Source: an uncultured Burkholderiales bacterium (GTDB lineage: Bacteria > Pseudomonadota > Gammaproteobacteria > Burkholderiales > Burkholderiaceae_C). Taken from it: 40,050 bases of DNA. The notes under the pieces are model-generated. The model was not told the DNA's origin, searched no databases, and saw nothing but the letters and a program-made list of their open reading frames with translations. This document shows, piece by piece, positions 1 to 9,961 of this stretch (position 1 is the stretch's first letter; the number at the start of each line of letters is the position of its first letter). The translations under genes were made by a program, and so were the position numbers. The stretch lies in NCBI GenBank assembly GCA_903910745.1, contig CAIWAO010000064.1, positions 1-40,050 of the forward strand, read 5' to 3'.

Positions 1-1
1 T

Positions 2-91
2 AGATGCGGTTGCATGGCAGCTCAACACCAGACCGAGAAAGAGTATGGGCTGGAAATGTCCAGCCGAGATGTTCACTCCCGAGGCGTTTGA
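2..91 (+). CDS. C-terminal tail of an unidentified protein, cut by window edge
   Basis: A frame open from the window edge runs 29 codons to a TGA at 89-91. It reads as a hydrophilic tail containing CGCMAAQHQ and EKEYGLEM and ending SRDVHSRGV. I do not recognise the family. A competing, longer frame in the same stretch looks like random translation (rich in R, S and P). The DNA here also folds into strong hairpins, so it may instead be part of a structured RNA. Low certainty; the upstream sequence would decide it. Confidence 0.25.
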   Translation, partial: RCGCMAAQHQTEKEYGLEMSSRDVHSRGV

Positions 92-281
92 CTTTAAAAA
101 GCACCACGCCTCACTCTTTGCACTTGCTCATTGAAACCGCCCTGTTAGATATTTTTCGCAATCCAACCAATTCATTAATTGTAATGATAGTTAGTTAAAC
201 ACTAATGCATCGAATTCAGATCAAATCAGTTATTCTTGAATCTTTCTAGTCTAATTGTCACACTAAACAAGGGTATCCAAG

Positions 282-1196
282 GTGAATTCAAGCTATACAA
301 ATGTTCTTAACGCTGCCAAAGATGCATTAAGTCATCAAGATTTTCCTCTTTCATGCTTGTATATGGTTGCTACTCCCATTGGAAATCTTGCTGATATTAC
401 ACTTCGAGCCTTGAATACTTTGTTTATTTGTGATTTTCTTGCCTGCGAAGACACCAGAGAAAGTAAACATTTACTAACCAATTATGGAATTGACAAGCCC
501 TCTTCTTCTTGGATTGCGGTTCATCAACACAATGAGGCTGAGCAATGTCCGAAAATCATTTCTTTATTGTCCGAAGGCAATAGAGTTGCCGTTCTTTGCG
601 ACGCGGGCACTCCCGGCATAAGCGACCCGGGGGCTTGGCTTGCTAGGGCGGTCTCAGACGCAGGCTTTCGCGTCATTCCCATCCCTGGCGTTAGTAGTGT
701 CACTACATTGTTAAGTGCAAGCGGGGTTGTTGGTCATGGAGGATTTGATTTTGTTGGATTTTTACCTACAAAGGCCTCAGAACGCACTAGCTTGCTTAAA
801 TTGATTGATTCACAGCCAAAGGCTACTGTCCTTTTAGAGGCTCCGCACCGAATAGATACATTGGCTAGCTCTATCTCCTTTATGGCCAATCGCAAGGTGA
901 CTATTGGACGTGAACTGACTAAGCAATTTGAGGAAATCGCGACTCTTGAAGCATCTCAAATCTCTAATTGGCTAAAAGCTGACGGCAATAGAAAGAGAGG
1001 TGAGTTTGTAATCGTTATTCATCCAAGCGAAGCAAAACATACCGTTGACACCTCTAGCCATGAACCCCTCATAAAGACCCTTCTTGAAGAGCTTTCTCTG
1101 AAAACTACTGTTAAGTTAGCTCAACAGCTCACTGGGGCGCCCAAAAACGAACTTTATGCCCTGGCCTTGAAATTCTCTAAGCATGAGAATTCTTAA
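282..1196 (+). CDS. rsmI: 16S rRNA (cytidine-1402-2'-O)-methyltransferase RsmI
   Basis: RsmI uses S-adenosylmethionine to 2'-O-methylate C1402 in the decoding centre of 16S rRNA. The 304-residue protein is close to the usual family length. Family motifs occur in order: TPIGNL (about 31-36), CEDTR (55-59), DAGTPGISDPG (107-117), LLEAPHR (184-190) and GRELTK (209-214). These belong to the tetrapyrrole-methylase-like fold, followed by the small C-terminal domain. The start is a GTG directly after a weak AAGG; the conserved core begins only near residue 26, so a start at M28 cannot be ruled out by homology, although it would leave no N-terminal lead. In many Burkholderiales rsmI is divergent from yraN, gmhA-like and BON-domain genes that precede a cytochrome c gene. 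Here only the cytochrome remains nearby. Confidence 0.95.
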   Translation: MNSSYTNVLNAAKDALSHQDFPLSCLYMVATPIGNLADITLRALNTLFICDFLACEDTRESKHLLTNYGIDKPSSSWIAVHQHNEAEQCPKIISLLSEGNRVAVLCDAGTPGISDPGAWLARAVSDAGFRVIPIPGVSSVTTLLSASGVVGHGGFDFVGFLPTKASERTSLLKLIDSQPKATVLLEAPHRIDTLASSISFMANRKVTIGRELTKQFEEIATLEASQISNWLKADGNRKRGEFVIVIHPSEAKHTVDTSSHEPLIKTLLEELSLKTTVKLAQQLTGAPKNELYALALKFSKHENS

Positions 1197-1202
1197 TTTT
1201 TC
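1171..1202 (+). terminator. Weak intrinsic terminator overlapping the end of rsmI
   Basis: A 7-bp perfect stem (AATTCTC at 1171-1177, GAGAATT at 1185-1191) with a 7-base loop is followed by a short T run at 1197-1201. The stem is AT-rich and overlaps the rsmI stop codon, so strength is uncertain. Confidence 0.4.
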
Positions 1203-1289
1203 ACAAATTTAGCCGTTTAATTTCAGCATTTATTTAAAACTCTAGTCTCAAGACAAAAATAAATTCTTCATACAATTTCACCCCAGAAT

Positions 1290-1313
1290 TTATTGAATTA
1301 AATTATTGAATTA
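1290..1313. repeat. Two-copy 11-bp direct repeat in the rsmI/tRNA gap
   Basis: TTATTGAATTA occurs at 1290-1300 and again at 1303-1313, a 13-bp period. The gene-free stretch 1197-1409 otherwise shows nothing I can support as a gene. The repeat is AT-only apart from one G and could be chance in this composition. Confidence 0.4.
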
Positions 1314-1409
1314 GAGGAGCACTCGTAGAGAACATCTTTGGGTTTAAGCTTTTAAGTCCGTGATCGGTTAGATCTGTAACAATGTGTCCGTTATTGACCA
1401 TTAAAAAAT

Positions 1410-1485
1410 TGGTGCGGCTGGCGGGGATCGAACCCACGACCCTTGGCTTCGGAGGCCAATACTCTATCCACTGAGCTACAGCCGC
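1410..1485 (-). tRNA. tRNA-Arg (anticodon CCG)
   Basis: The minus strand folds as a complete cloverleaf of 76 nt. The acceptor stem GCGGCTG/CAGCCGC has 7 perfect pairs; the D arm is GCTC/GAGT; the anticodon stem TTGGC/GCCAA holds the loop CTCCGAA, so the anticodon is CCG; the T arm GTGGG/CCCGC carries the loop TTCGATC. The discriminator is A and CCA is encoded at 1412-1410. A run of six T follows immediately in the transcribed direction and may help end transcription. The tRNA reads codon CGG. Confidence 0.97.
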
Positions 1486-1613
1486 ACTATTTCTTTGCCT
1501 AGTGTTTGATTAATTGTAGGCTTACTATGTATTTTTGGGGATTCTTTGGTTAACACCGCTCACTTTATTGTGAACTTAAGGCCATAAATCTCTATCTAAT
1601 TTCTTTGCGTAGC

Positions 1614-1619
1614 TATAAT
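1614..1619 (+). promoter_or_regulatory. Probable -10 box of the cytochrome c gene
   Basis: A perfect TATAAT lies 38 bases before the cytochrome ATG. The expected -35 position 17 bases upstream (TCTATC) is a poor match to TTGACA. A GAGGA ribosome binding site 5 bases before the ATG at 1657 supports that start. Confidence 0.45.
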
Positions 1620-1656
1620 CTGTGATTCTAATCGACAACGCCTATTTGAGGATACT

Positions 1657-2196
1657 ATGAGCGACCACGAAGAACAAGCACACGATGGACCTATTAAAAC
1701 ACCAAAACAATTTCTTTTGGCCGTTTTTTACTCTTTTGTACTTCCGATTTTCATAATTATTGGACTAGTTTATTACGTTACTTCTGCTAATAAACCAGCA
1801 GAAGGAGCGTCTGATTTGCCCAAATCAATTGCTGAACGGATTCAAAAAGTAGGTATCGTTGATATTCGAGATGCTAACCGTGAACTCAAGACTGGCGAAC
1901 AAGTCTATAAAGCTCAATGTACAACTTGTCACGCAATAGGTGCACTTGGTTCACCCAAGTTTGGTGACGCTAGTGCATGGGGACCTAGAGTTAAAAAGGG
2001 TTACGAGACGTTGCTAACCTCTGCCCTTAAAGGCAAAGGAAGCATGAGTGCTCAAGGCGGTGGTGAATTTGATGATGTAGAGATCGGCCGAGCTGTAGTC
2101 TACATGGCCAATGCTGGGGGTGCTAAATTTGTAGAACCGAAGGTCCCTACCCCTACAGCTGCAAATAATAATATGCCTTCTACTGCCGCCAAATAA
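1657..2196 (+). CDS. Membrane-anchored class I c-type cytochrome (cytochrome c5-like)
   Basis: The 179-residue protein has an uncleaved hydrophobic anchor at about 19-42, a linker, and one monohaem cytochrome c domain. The haem attachment motif CTTCH is at 88-92 and the likely axial methionine is M130 in GSMSAQGGG, a pattern typical of cytochrome c5-type carriers. A short Pro/Thr/Ala-rich tail (about 161-179) ends it. The haem domain would face the periplasm and shuttle electrons in a respiratory chain; the partner oxidase is not in the window. It is a single-gene unit with its own TATAAT, a strong ribosome binding site and a terminator. In Burkholderiales a homologous cytochrome usually ends the rsmI/yraN/BON neighbourhood, whose middle genes are missing here. 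Confidence 0.9.
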   Translation: MSDHEEQAHDGPIKTPKQFLLAVFYSFVLPIFIIIGLVYYVTSANKPAEGASDLPKSIAERIQKVGIVDIRDANRELKTGEQVYKAQCTTCHAIGALGSPKFGDASAWGPRVKKGYETLLTSALKGKGSMSAQGGGEFDDVEIGRAVVYMANAGGAKFVEPKVPTPTAANNNMPSTAAK

Positions 2197-2221
2197 TACC
2201 TGATCTACTTTTCTAATATTC

Positions 2222-2251
2222 AAATAGCCAGTAAATACTGGCTATTTTTTT
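2222..2251 (+). terminator. Intrinsic terminator after the cytochrome c gene
   Basis: A perfect 11-bp stem (AAATAGCCAGT at 2222-2232, ACTGGCTATTT at 2237-2247) with an AAAT loop runs into a T tract ending at 2251. It is the clearest terminator of the window. It overlaps the stop codon of the convergent gene ending at 2242. On the minus strand only TTTGAAT follows, so termination is probably one-way or weaker in that direction. Confidence 0.85.
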
Positions 2252-2769
2252 AAGTTATTGATTGGGCTTTTTACGTATCCAAATTGATCTTCCAATAATG
2301 ATTGCTGAATAGGTTGTGGGATGAATTTTTTGTTAATGATTTGATCTGCTAATAAATCCATATCTAAACTGTGTATCAGACCAAGACCGAGGTTTGTTTT
2401 TAAGTAAACTCGCCCTTGCTCATCAACATAGCATTCCTCTGCTTTTACACCCACACCAGTGTGAGTATATATACTCTGATCTCTATTAAATCTAAGTATG
2501 TAGGGCGCAAGTTCTAGTTCTACAAAAGCTTTTTGCGGTCCATTTTGAAAAAAATATCGACCTGCCTCATCTGGCTGGTAGTTCCTATTAATGAATTCAA
2601 TTAGCTTGCTGTGTACAAGCTTAGATCCTTTGCTTAGTGGAAAAGGCCCTTTGTTTTGAGCACTTTCGTCCCTTAAATACCAATCCCCTCGGCAATCGAG
2701 GGCGAGCCACCCGTAGCAAGCTGGCACTTTTGGCCACTTGTGGATTGCCTGTTTTACGATTTCATCCAT
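2242..2769 (-). CDS. Conserved protein of unknown function (DUF2946-type of Burkholderiales)
   Basis: The 175-residue soluble protein has no signal peptide or membrane segment. It shows a pattern I associate with a Burkholderiales family usually labelled DUF2946: KWPKVPACYGWLALDCRG near the N-terminus (11-28), LRDE at 32-35, FINRNY at 59-64 and FFQNGPQ at 73-79. The label is from memory and may be wrong; the conservation itself is more secure. Its start overlaps the end of the YheT-type hydrolase by 16 bases, so the two are probably translated together. It is the last gene on this strand before the terminator-like hairpin. No function can be given. Confidence 0.75.
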   Translation of the reverse strand: MDEIVKQAIHKWPKVPACYGWLALDCRGDWYLRDESAQNKGPFPLSKGSKLVHSKLIEFINRNYQPDEAGRYFFQNGPQKAFVELELAPYILRFNRDQSIYTHTGVGVKAEECYVDEQGRVYLKTNLGLGLIHSLDMDLLADQIINKKFIPQPIQQSLLEDQFGYVKSPINNLKK

Positions 2770-3716
2770 GAAGAGACAAGTTTAGGTATTGCACACAAAT
2801 CACCGGGGAATGGCGATGTTGCAAATCCTACATGACCGCCATATTTTGTGTTAATTTGAATCCCGTAGCTATTAAATTCCTTTATATCCGGTAATGACTC
2901 TTTAGGGATGAAGGGGTCATTTAAAGCGTTTATTACTAAGTGTGGGATTTTTATTTCATTTAAATGTGGTTTTGACGAGCACAGTCGCCAGTAATCATCC
3001 GCATTTCTAAATCCGTGAATGGGCGCAGTAAAGTGATTATCAAACTCATATAAGCTATTGGCTTTCATAACTTTTTCATGATCAAACAATCCTGGATATT
3101 GTTTTATTTTTGAACGCGCTTTTTGTTTCATAGTACGCAGAAATCTATTCTCATAAATATAGTGATTTATGCCTTCACCAATTCTTCGCCCACTTTGATC
3201 TAGATCTAGTGGCGCACATACAGCCACAACTCCTTTAACTATCTTTTTGGCAGCTTCTCCTTGCTCCTGAGCCCAGCGCAACAGTGCATTTCCTCCTAAA
3301 GATATACCAACAGCCCAAATATCCCCTTCAAATGTATTCCTAATTTTTTTTAATATCCAATCTATTTCTTCATAGTCCCCACTGTGATATGCCCGAGGAG
3401 CAATATTTATCTCACCACTACATCCCCGAAAATGTGGAACACATAGTTGAATATTCTCTTCCCCCATTTGCACCGAGAATGCTACAGCGTAATGACTTTT
3501 TGAATTCCCTTCCAAGCCGTGAAATAACACACACAATGAAGATGCTTCATTTATATTTCTCGTCCAATCAATATCAATAAAATCTTCGTCGGCTGTTGAT
3601 ATGCGTTGGCGCACCCATGTCTGGGTTGGATAAATATTTTGTGCGAACAGGGATGGGTAAATAGTCTGAGCGTGTCCACCTATTAACCATGCTGGGGGCT
3701 TATAGCCCCAGTTCAA
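2754..3716 (-). CDS. YheT-family alpha/beta-hydrolase
   Basis: An alpha/beta-hydrolase of the YheT (COG0429) type, a family of cytosolic or peripheral esterase-like proteins with no settled substrate. Counting from the longest possible frame (ATG at 3797), it shows PPAWLIGGHAQTIYP (34-48), the oxyanion-hole motif HGLEGNSKSHY (93-103), the nucleophile elbow GISLGGNALLRW with Ser166, Asp294 in NALNDPFIP, and His322 in YGGHVGF. I place the start at the TTG at 3716: it overlaps the stop of the preceding gene as TTGA, gives about 320 residues beginning NWGYKPPAWL like other family members, and avoids an 85-base overlap. The N-terminal 27 residues of the longer frame look unrelated to the family. 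Confidence 0.85.
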   Translation of the reverse strand: MNWGYKPPAWLIGGHAQTIYPSLFAQNIYPTQTWVRQRISTADEDFIDIDWTRNINEASSLCVLFHGLEGNSKSHYAVAFSVQMGEENIQLCVPHFRGCSGEINIAPRAYHSGDYEEIDWILKKIRNTFEGDIWAVGISLGGNALLRWAQEQGEAAKKIVKGVVAVCAPLDLDQSGRRIGEGINHYIYENRFLRTMKQKARSKIKQYPGLFDHEKVMKANSLYEFDNHFTAPIHGFRNADDYWRLCSSKPHLNEIKIPHLVINALNDPFIPKESLPDIKEFNSYGIQINTKYGGHVGFATSPFPGDLCAIPKLVSSWMKS

Positions 3717-4162
3717 TGAAGCACCTGGCTTGAAATGCTTAAGTCTTTTATCTCTGTAGGTGTTCCAGGACTCGCATGATGGATTACAAGTTTCCATCCA
3801 AGGGGGGTGCGTTGATAAACATTAGTTGTAGAGACGAATGCCTTTTGTGGTCCATCTGGCAACATGATCTCAACTTTTTCTACAACGCTATGAACTGCAC
3901 TCGTAAGTGAGCTTAATTTAATAACCCTCTCAGGCCTTGTCTGTATCGAACCATTTGCAAATAGATCCTCAAATGAAGCTCTGATTGCCGCCAACCCCAC
4001 TATTCTTGGACCGCCAGGATGGATGCATACAATTTCATCATCATCGGCCCAACAAGACATTAATTTGGTTAGGTCGCCGTTTTGAAGTGCCTCATAAAAA
4101 GCCGCTTCAACCTCATCTGAGCTCCCCCCTATAGTCGCGGCATGTTGTTTTGATCTACTCAT
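3713..4162 (-). CDS. NTF2-like (SnoaL/SgcJ-type) protein
   Basis: A 149-residue protein with the compact cone-shaped NTF2-like fold signature: a first helix with AAFYEALQNGDLTKLMSCW (about 20-38), then CIHPGGPRIVG and AIRASFEDLF, and beta strands ending in a VYQRTPLGWKLVIHH segment. Members with this His-Pro-Gly pattern are usually annotated as nuclear transport factor 2 or DUF4440 proteins; their substrate, if any, is unknown. It follows atpC after about 60 bases on the same strand, and its stop overlaps the proposed TTG start of the hydrolase, so it likely forms a small operon with the next two genes, possibly with some read-through from the atp operon. Confidence 0.8.
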   Translation of the reverse strand: MSRSKQHAATIGGSSDEVEAAFYEALQNGDLTKLMSCWADDDEIVCIHPGGPRIVGLAAIRASFEDLFANGSIQTRPERVIKLSSLTSAVHSVVEKVEIMLPDGPQKAFVSTTNVYQRTPLGWKLVIHHASPGTPTEIKDLSISSQVLH

Positions 4163-4221
4163 GCTGGATTTTAGGGATTGATGATATTTAGTTGCCCAAT
4201 CTCGAAGAGAATTTTTGAGAT

Positions 4222-4644
4222 TTATCTCTTTTTACCGTGTATGCGACGAACTGCAGCAAGTTGTGCAGCCAAAATTACCAATTCAGATTGCGCCTTTGCT
4301 AAGTCCCGCTCACCTTTTGCGTTTTTAACTGATTCTTCTGCTGCAATTTTGGCTTGCATTGCTTTTTCTTCATCTAAGTCTTTGGCTCTGACAGCTGTAT
4401 CAGACAACACAGTTACACCGTCAGGTTGTACTTCTAAGATTCCACCGGCAACAAATACGGCCTCTTCTGAACCGTCCTCAAGTTTGATTCTCACTGTGCC
4501 TGGACGTATTCTAGTGATAAGAGGTGTATGTCTTGGAAATATACCTAACTCCCCAGACTCTCCAGGAAGCACAACGAAATTTGCCTCGCCAGAGAAAATA
4601 GATTCCTCAGCGCTTACAACATCAACGTGAAATGTGCTTGTCAT
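4222..4644 (-). CDS. atpC: ATP synthase F1 subunit epsilon
   Basis: The epsilon subunit couples the gamma rotor to the c-ring and can inhibit ATP hydrolysis. The 140-residue protein shows the N-terminal beta-sandwich ([17 protein letters not shown], 5-21; [17 protein letters not shown], about 26-42), and the C-terminal two-helix domain rich in Ala, Glu and Lys (about 88-140). The ribosome binding site is a weak GAAAG. It is the last atp gene; the gap from atpD contains a short 12-bp-period repeat. Length and order are standard. Confidence 0.97.
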   Translation of the reverse strand: MTSTFHVDVVSAEESIFSGEANFVVLPGESGELGIFPRHTPLITRIRPGTVRIKLEDGSEEAVFVAGGILEVQPDGVTVLSDTAVRAKDLDEEKAMQAKIAAEESVKNAKGERDLAKAQSELVILAAQLAAVRRIHGKKR

Positions 4645-4665
4645 GGTATTACTTTCTTTTATTGG

Positions 4666-4685
4666 AACCGGCTAATAAACCGGCT
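4666..4685. repeat. Two-copy AACCGGCT repeat between atpD and atpC
   Basis: AACCGGCT stands at 4666-4673 and 4678-4685, 12 bases apart. It lies in the 58-base atpD-atpC gap. Both copies contain the palindrome CCGG, giving only a 4-bp stem, so it is not a terminator. Function unknown, chance possible. Confidence 0.35.
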
Positions 4686-4702
4686 CACCTCTTTATCGTG
4701 CT

Positions 4703-6133
<1,431 letters not shown>

Positions 6134-7000
6134 TTACACCGCCGCCGCACCGGCAACGATTTCTGAAAGTTCTTTCGTAATCGCTGCTTGACGAGTTTTG
6201 TTATAAATCAGTTTTAATTCACCGATTACGTTTCCTGCATTATCTGTTGCTGACTTCATTGCAACCATTCGAGCCGACTGCTCAGAGGCCATGTTTTCGG
6301 CAACCGCTTGGTACACCAAAGCCTCAATATAACGAATCAATAAATCTTCGATCACCGAGGGAGCATCTGGTTCATACAAGTAATCCCAAGTGTTTTTCTT
6401 GTGGTTTCCCTGTATTTGTGAATTCGACAAGGGCAGAAGCTGTTCAACGACTGGCTCTTGTTTCATAGTGTTAATAAACTTTGTATAGCAAAGGTAGACT
6501 GCATTTATTTCTTTAGAAACATATGCGTCCAGCAAAAGCTTAACAGGTCCGATCAGCTTATCAAGATGTGGCGTATCGCCAATTTGTGTTACGTGAGAGA
6601 CCACGTCAACACCTGCTCTGTTTAAAAATCCAAGTCCCTTATTGCCAATTGCCATTGCCTTTGCGCTATGTCCAATTGCTTGTAGATCTTTTAATTTTTG
6701 AGCTACGATACGAAGCATGTTTGTGTTGAGTCCGCCACACAAACCTTTATCTGTAGAAACCACTATGAAGCCCGATGCTTTAGCATTGTTGTGCTCCATA
6801 AACGGATGGACATATTCAGGGTTTGCTTGTCCAAGGTGAGAAGCTATTTTCCTAATCTTCTCACTGTAAGGTCTAGCAGCGCGCATCCTTTCCTGAGCTT
6901 TCCTCATTTTGGATGCGGCTACCATTTCCATGGCTTTAGTGATCTTCTTGGTATTTTCTACCGATTTGATCTTGCCTCTAATTTCCTTACCTGCTGCCAT
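6134..7000 (-). CDS. atpG: ATP synthase F1 subunit gamma
   Basis: The gamma subunit is the central rotor shaft of F1. The 288-residue protein carries the two conserved coiled-coil ends: the N-terminal [20 protein letters not shown] (4-23) followed by [13 protein letters not shown], and the C-terminal [13 protein letters not shown] and [20 protein letters not shown] (about 264-284). The middle Rossmann-like part contains [12 protein letters not shown]. An AAGGAAGC ribosome binding site precedes the ATG. It lies 29 bases after atpA in the operon. Length and order are standard. Confidence 0.97.
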   Translation of the reverse strand: MAAGKEIRGKIKSVENTKKITKAMEMVAASKMRKAQERMRAARPYSEKIRKIASHLGQANPEYVHPFMEHNNAKASGFIVVSTDKGLCGGLNTNMLRIVAQKLKDLQAIGHSAKAMAIGNKGLGFLNRAGVDVVSHVTQIGDTPHLDKLIGPVKLLLDAYVSKEINAVYLCYTKFINTMKQEPVVEQLLPLSNSQIQGNHKKNTWDYLYEPDAPSVIEDLLIRYIEALVYQAVAENMASEQSARMVAMKSATDNAGNVIGELKLIYNKTRQAAITKELSEIVAGAAAV

Positions 7001-7029
7001 TAAAGCTTCCTTAGTTCATCAGGTTCGGA

Positions 7030-8568
7030 TTAGACAAAAGACTTTTTAAACTCAGCCAAAGCCGCAGTTAATTCAGCCTCAGCATCTTTATCCATTGCCT
7101 TGTCAGCCTCTAGTTTCGCTAGTAATTTTGCGTGCTGGTCTTTAAGATGAGCATGAAGCCCTGCTTCAAACGCAAGCACTTTGTTAACTGCGATGTCGTC
7201 CAAATAGCCTTTGTTGACAGCAAAAAGCGTAGCCCCCATCAAACTAATGGTTAGTGGACTGTACTGAGCTTGTTTGAGCAATTCTGTTACACGTGCGCCC
7301 CTATCAAGTTGCTTTCTGGTCGCCTCATCCAAATCTGAAGCAAATTGAGCAAATGCAGCCAACTCACGGTACTGCGCCAAGTCTGTACGAATACCGCCTG
7401 ATAAGTTTTTAACCAGCTTGGTTTGTGCAGCACCACCCACACGAGATACTGAGATACCTGCATTAATAGCAGGACGAATTCCAGAATTAAATAAACTTGT
7501 TTCCAAGAAAATTTGTCCATCCGTAATTGAAATTACGTTTGTTGGAACGAATGCTGAAACGTCACCAGCTTGTGTTTCAATTATTGGCAAGGCTGTCAGC
7601 GAACCCGTTTTGCCTTTAACTGCGCCTTTAGTAAACTCTTCAACATAATGCTCGTTGACACGAGCTGCACGCTCAAGCAATCGGCTATGTAAATAGAACA
7701 CATCACCTGGGTAAGCCTCACGACCTGGCGGCCTTCTTAGCAACAGAGATACTTGCCTATAAGCTACCGCTTGTTTAGATAAATCATCATAAACTATCAA
7801 TGCATCTTGTCCACGATCTCTAAAGTACTCACCCATTGTGCATCCGGAGTAAGCAGAAACGTATTGCATTGCAGCAGACTCGGAGGCCGTTGCAGCTACA
7901 ACAATGGTGTAGTCCATTGCGCCTGCCTGCTCTAAAGCCCGAACAACGTTTTTTACAGAAGAAGCTTTTTGACCAATTGCAACATAGATACAAGTCATGT
8001 TTTGGCCTTTTTGATTGATGATTGCATCAATCGCAACTGCCGTTTTACCTGTTTGTCTATCTCCAATAATTAATTCACGCTGTCCACGACCAATCGGAAC
8101 CATTGAGTCAATGGATTTCAATCCAGTTTGCATCGGTTGAGAAACTGATTGACGAGCAATAACGCCTGGTGCAACTTTTTCAATAACATCGGTCATCTTT
8201 GCATTGATTGGGCCCTTACCGTCAATTGGGTGTCCCAAGGCATTTACAACACGTCCGATGAGCTCAGGCCCCACAGGAACTTCTAAAATCCTACCAGTAC
8301 ACTTGACTACGTCACCTTCAGAAATGTGCTCATAATCACCTAAGATCACCGAGCCAACTGAATCACGCTCTAAATTTAGTGCTAATCCAAATGTGTTGTT
8401 AGGAAACTCTAACATTTCCCCCTGCATTACATCACTTAAACCATGAATACGACAGATACCGTCGCTAACGGAAATTACCGTTCCTTGGTTACGGATGTCT
8501 GCACTAGGTGCTAATCCTTCGATACGACTCTTGATGAGTTCGGAGATCTCTGCGGGATTGAGTTGCAT
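7030..8568 (-). CDS. atpA: ATP synthase F1 subunit alpha
   Basis: The alpha subunit forms the F1 hexamer with beta and binds non-catalytic nucleotide. The 512-residue protein has the N-terminal barrel ([16 protein letters not shown], 29-44), the P-loop GDRQTGKT (169-176), the arginine-finger region [11 protein letters not shown], and a C-terminal helical domain ending in a Lys/Ala/Glu-rich helix. The ribosome binding site AAGGAAAGAGT precedes the ATG. Length is as in other proteobacteria. Confidence 0.98.
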   Translation of the reverse strand: MQLNPAEISELIKSRIEGLAPSADIRNQGTVISVSDGICRIHGLSDVMQGEMLEFPNNTFGLALNLERDSVGSVILGDYEHISEGDVVKCTGRILEVPVGPELIGRVVNALGHPIDGKGPINAKMTDVIEKVAPGVIARQSVSQPMQTGLKSIDSMVPIGRGQRELIIGDRQTGKTAVAIDAIINQKGQNMTCIYVAIGQKASSVKNVVRALEQAGAMDYTIVVAATASESAAMQYVSAYSGCTMGEYFRDRGQDALIVYDDLSKQAVAYRQVSLLLRRPPGREAYPGDVFYLHSRLLERAARVNEHYVEEFTKGAVKGKTGSLTALPIIETQAGDVSAFVPTNVISITDGQIFLETSLFNSGIRPAINAGISVSRVGGAAQTKLVKNLSGGIRTDLAQYRELAAFAQFASDLDEATRKQLDRGARVTELLKQAQYSPLTISLMGATLFAVNKGYLDDIAVNKVLAFEAGLHAHLKDQHAKLLAKLEADKAMDKDAEAELTAALAEFKKSFV

Positions 8569-8613
8569 GACTCTTTCCTTCTTTCTTATTTAATGGTCTT
8601 GTCCCAACCTCGG

Positions 8614-9147
8614 TTATGAGGTCAGGGCTACTTTCATTTCTTCAAGGCGGGACTTTACAGAAGTATCAAGTACCTCATCTCCCACCACCACTCTAACGCC
8701 GCCAATTAGGCTCTCGTCAATTTCAACACTAGTTTGCAATTGTCGAGAAAAGCGTTTTTGCAAAAGCTCTGTCACTGCCTTTTGTGCCACAGCGTCCAGA
8801 GGAAAAGCACTGTAAATGACTGCCTCAGAAAACCCAGACTGCGCATTTACCAATGCCCTAAACTGATGTGCGACTTCCGGCATCGCACTTAAACGACCGT
8901 GCTCAAGCATAGTATTGAGAAAATTAAGCATTCCTTCAGAAAACTTAACCTTCGATACCGACCCAAGCAAGTCAATCACCTGGGAGACAGTGACTTTGGG
9001 ACTTAAGGAGAATTGCTTGACTTGCTCATCATGAGACAGTTGAGCAAGTCCATCCAACAAGTCAGCAGTCTGATGAGCTGGCCCCAAGACTTTTGACTTG
9101 AAGAGTGCTTCAGCATAGGGACGAGCTATTGTTGCAAGTTCAGCCAT
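8614..9147 (-). CDS. atpH: ATP synthase F1 subunit delta
   Basis: Delta (OSCP) links the top of F1 to the peripheral b-subunit stalk. The 177-residue protein begins with the family signature ATIARPYAEALF (5-16), a six-helix N-terminal domain, and ends with the conserved segment around ESLIGGVRVVVGDEVLDTSV (about 144-163). A strong AGAGGA ribosome binding site precedes its ATG, and only 8 bases separate it from atpF. Confidence 0.96.
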   Translation of the reverse strand: MAELATIARPYAEALFKSKVLGPAHQTADLLDGLAQLSHDEQVKQFSLSPKVTVSQVIDLLGSVSKVKFSEGMLNFLNTMLEHGRLSAMPEVAHQFRALVNAQSGFSEAVIYSAFPLDAVAQKAVTELLQKRFSRQLQTSVEIDESLIGGVRVVVGDEVLDTSVKSRLEEMKVALTS

Positions 9148-9155
9148 AAGTCCTC

Positions 9156-9626
9156 TTACAACTCAGTCTTTAAGCGAGTAAGCAACTCTGCATGCACAGA
9201 GGCATTTACCTCTTTGCGCAAAATTTGCTCTGCTCCCTTGACAGCCAAATGTGCTACTTCATCACGAAGTGATTCTTTCGCCCTTATGACTTGTTGCTCA
9301 GCCTCCACTTTCGCGGCTGCAATAATTTTGTTGGCCTCCTGCGTCGCAAGTGCTTTTGCCTCGTCGACAATAGCCTGCGCACGACGCTCTGCATTTGCAA
9401 GAATTCCAGCACCCTCTGTACGCGTTTGATTGAGTCTTAACTCAACTTCTTTGTGCGCATTAGATAGTTCTATTTTTGCATGCTCAGCAGCGGCCAATCC
9501 GTGTGCTATTTTTTCAGCTCGCTCATCCAAAGCATTGGCAATGGGTGGCCACACGAATCGCATCGTGAACCACACCAATATACCAAATACTATAGCCTGA
9601 ACGAACAGCGTTGCATTGATACTCAC
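9156..9626 (-). CDS. atpF: ATP synthase Fo subunit b
   Basis: Subunit b is the peripheral stator stalk. The 156-residue protein has one N-terminal membrane helix (about 5-27, [20 protein letters not shown]) followed by a long, Ala/Glu/Arg/Lys-rich coiled-coil helix without prolines from about 30 to the end. It starts at a GTG (9626-9624) preceded by AAAGGTG, fitting the usual MSINATLF beginning. It lies between atpE and atpH. Confidence 0.97.
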   Translation of the reverse strand: MSINATLFVQAIVFGILVWFTMRFVWPPIANALDERAEKIAHGLAAAEHAKIELSNAHKEVELRLNQTRTEGAGILANAERRAQAIVDEAKALATQEANKIIAAAKVEAEQQVIRAKESLRDEVAHLAVKGAEQILRKEVNASVHAELLTRLKTEL

Positions 9627-9657
9627 GGCAACACCTTTCTTTTAGCGGTTGTAATAC

Positions 9658-9935
<278 letters not shown>

Positions 9936-9961
9936 GGAAAGGTTAAAAAAAGATTACCCAA

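Noticed and set aside
4-198. 64-residue plus-strand frame at the left edge
   Set aside because: Composition looks like random translation, no ribosome binding site, and a different frame through the same bases looks more protein-like.
1-281. RNase P RNA (rnpB), which lies near rsmI in some proteobacteria
   Set aside because: None of the conserved segments, such as GAGGAAAGTCC or ACAGAA, are present on either strand.
4178-4630. 150-residue plus-strand frame opposite atpC
   Set aside because: A shadow of atpC with Ser/Thr/Pro-rich random composition. The same applies to the other long frames antisense to atp genes, the oxidoreductase, yhdP, glnE and purB.
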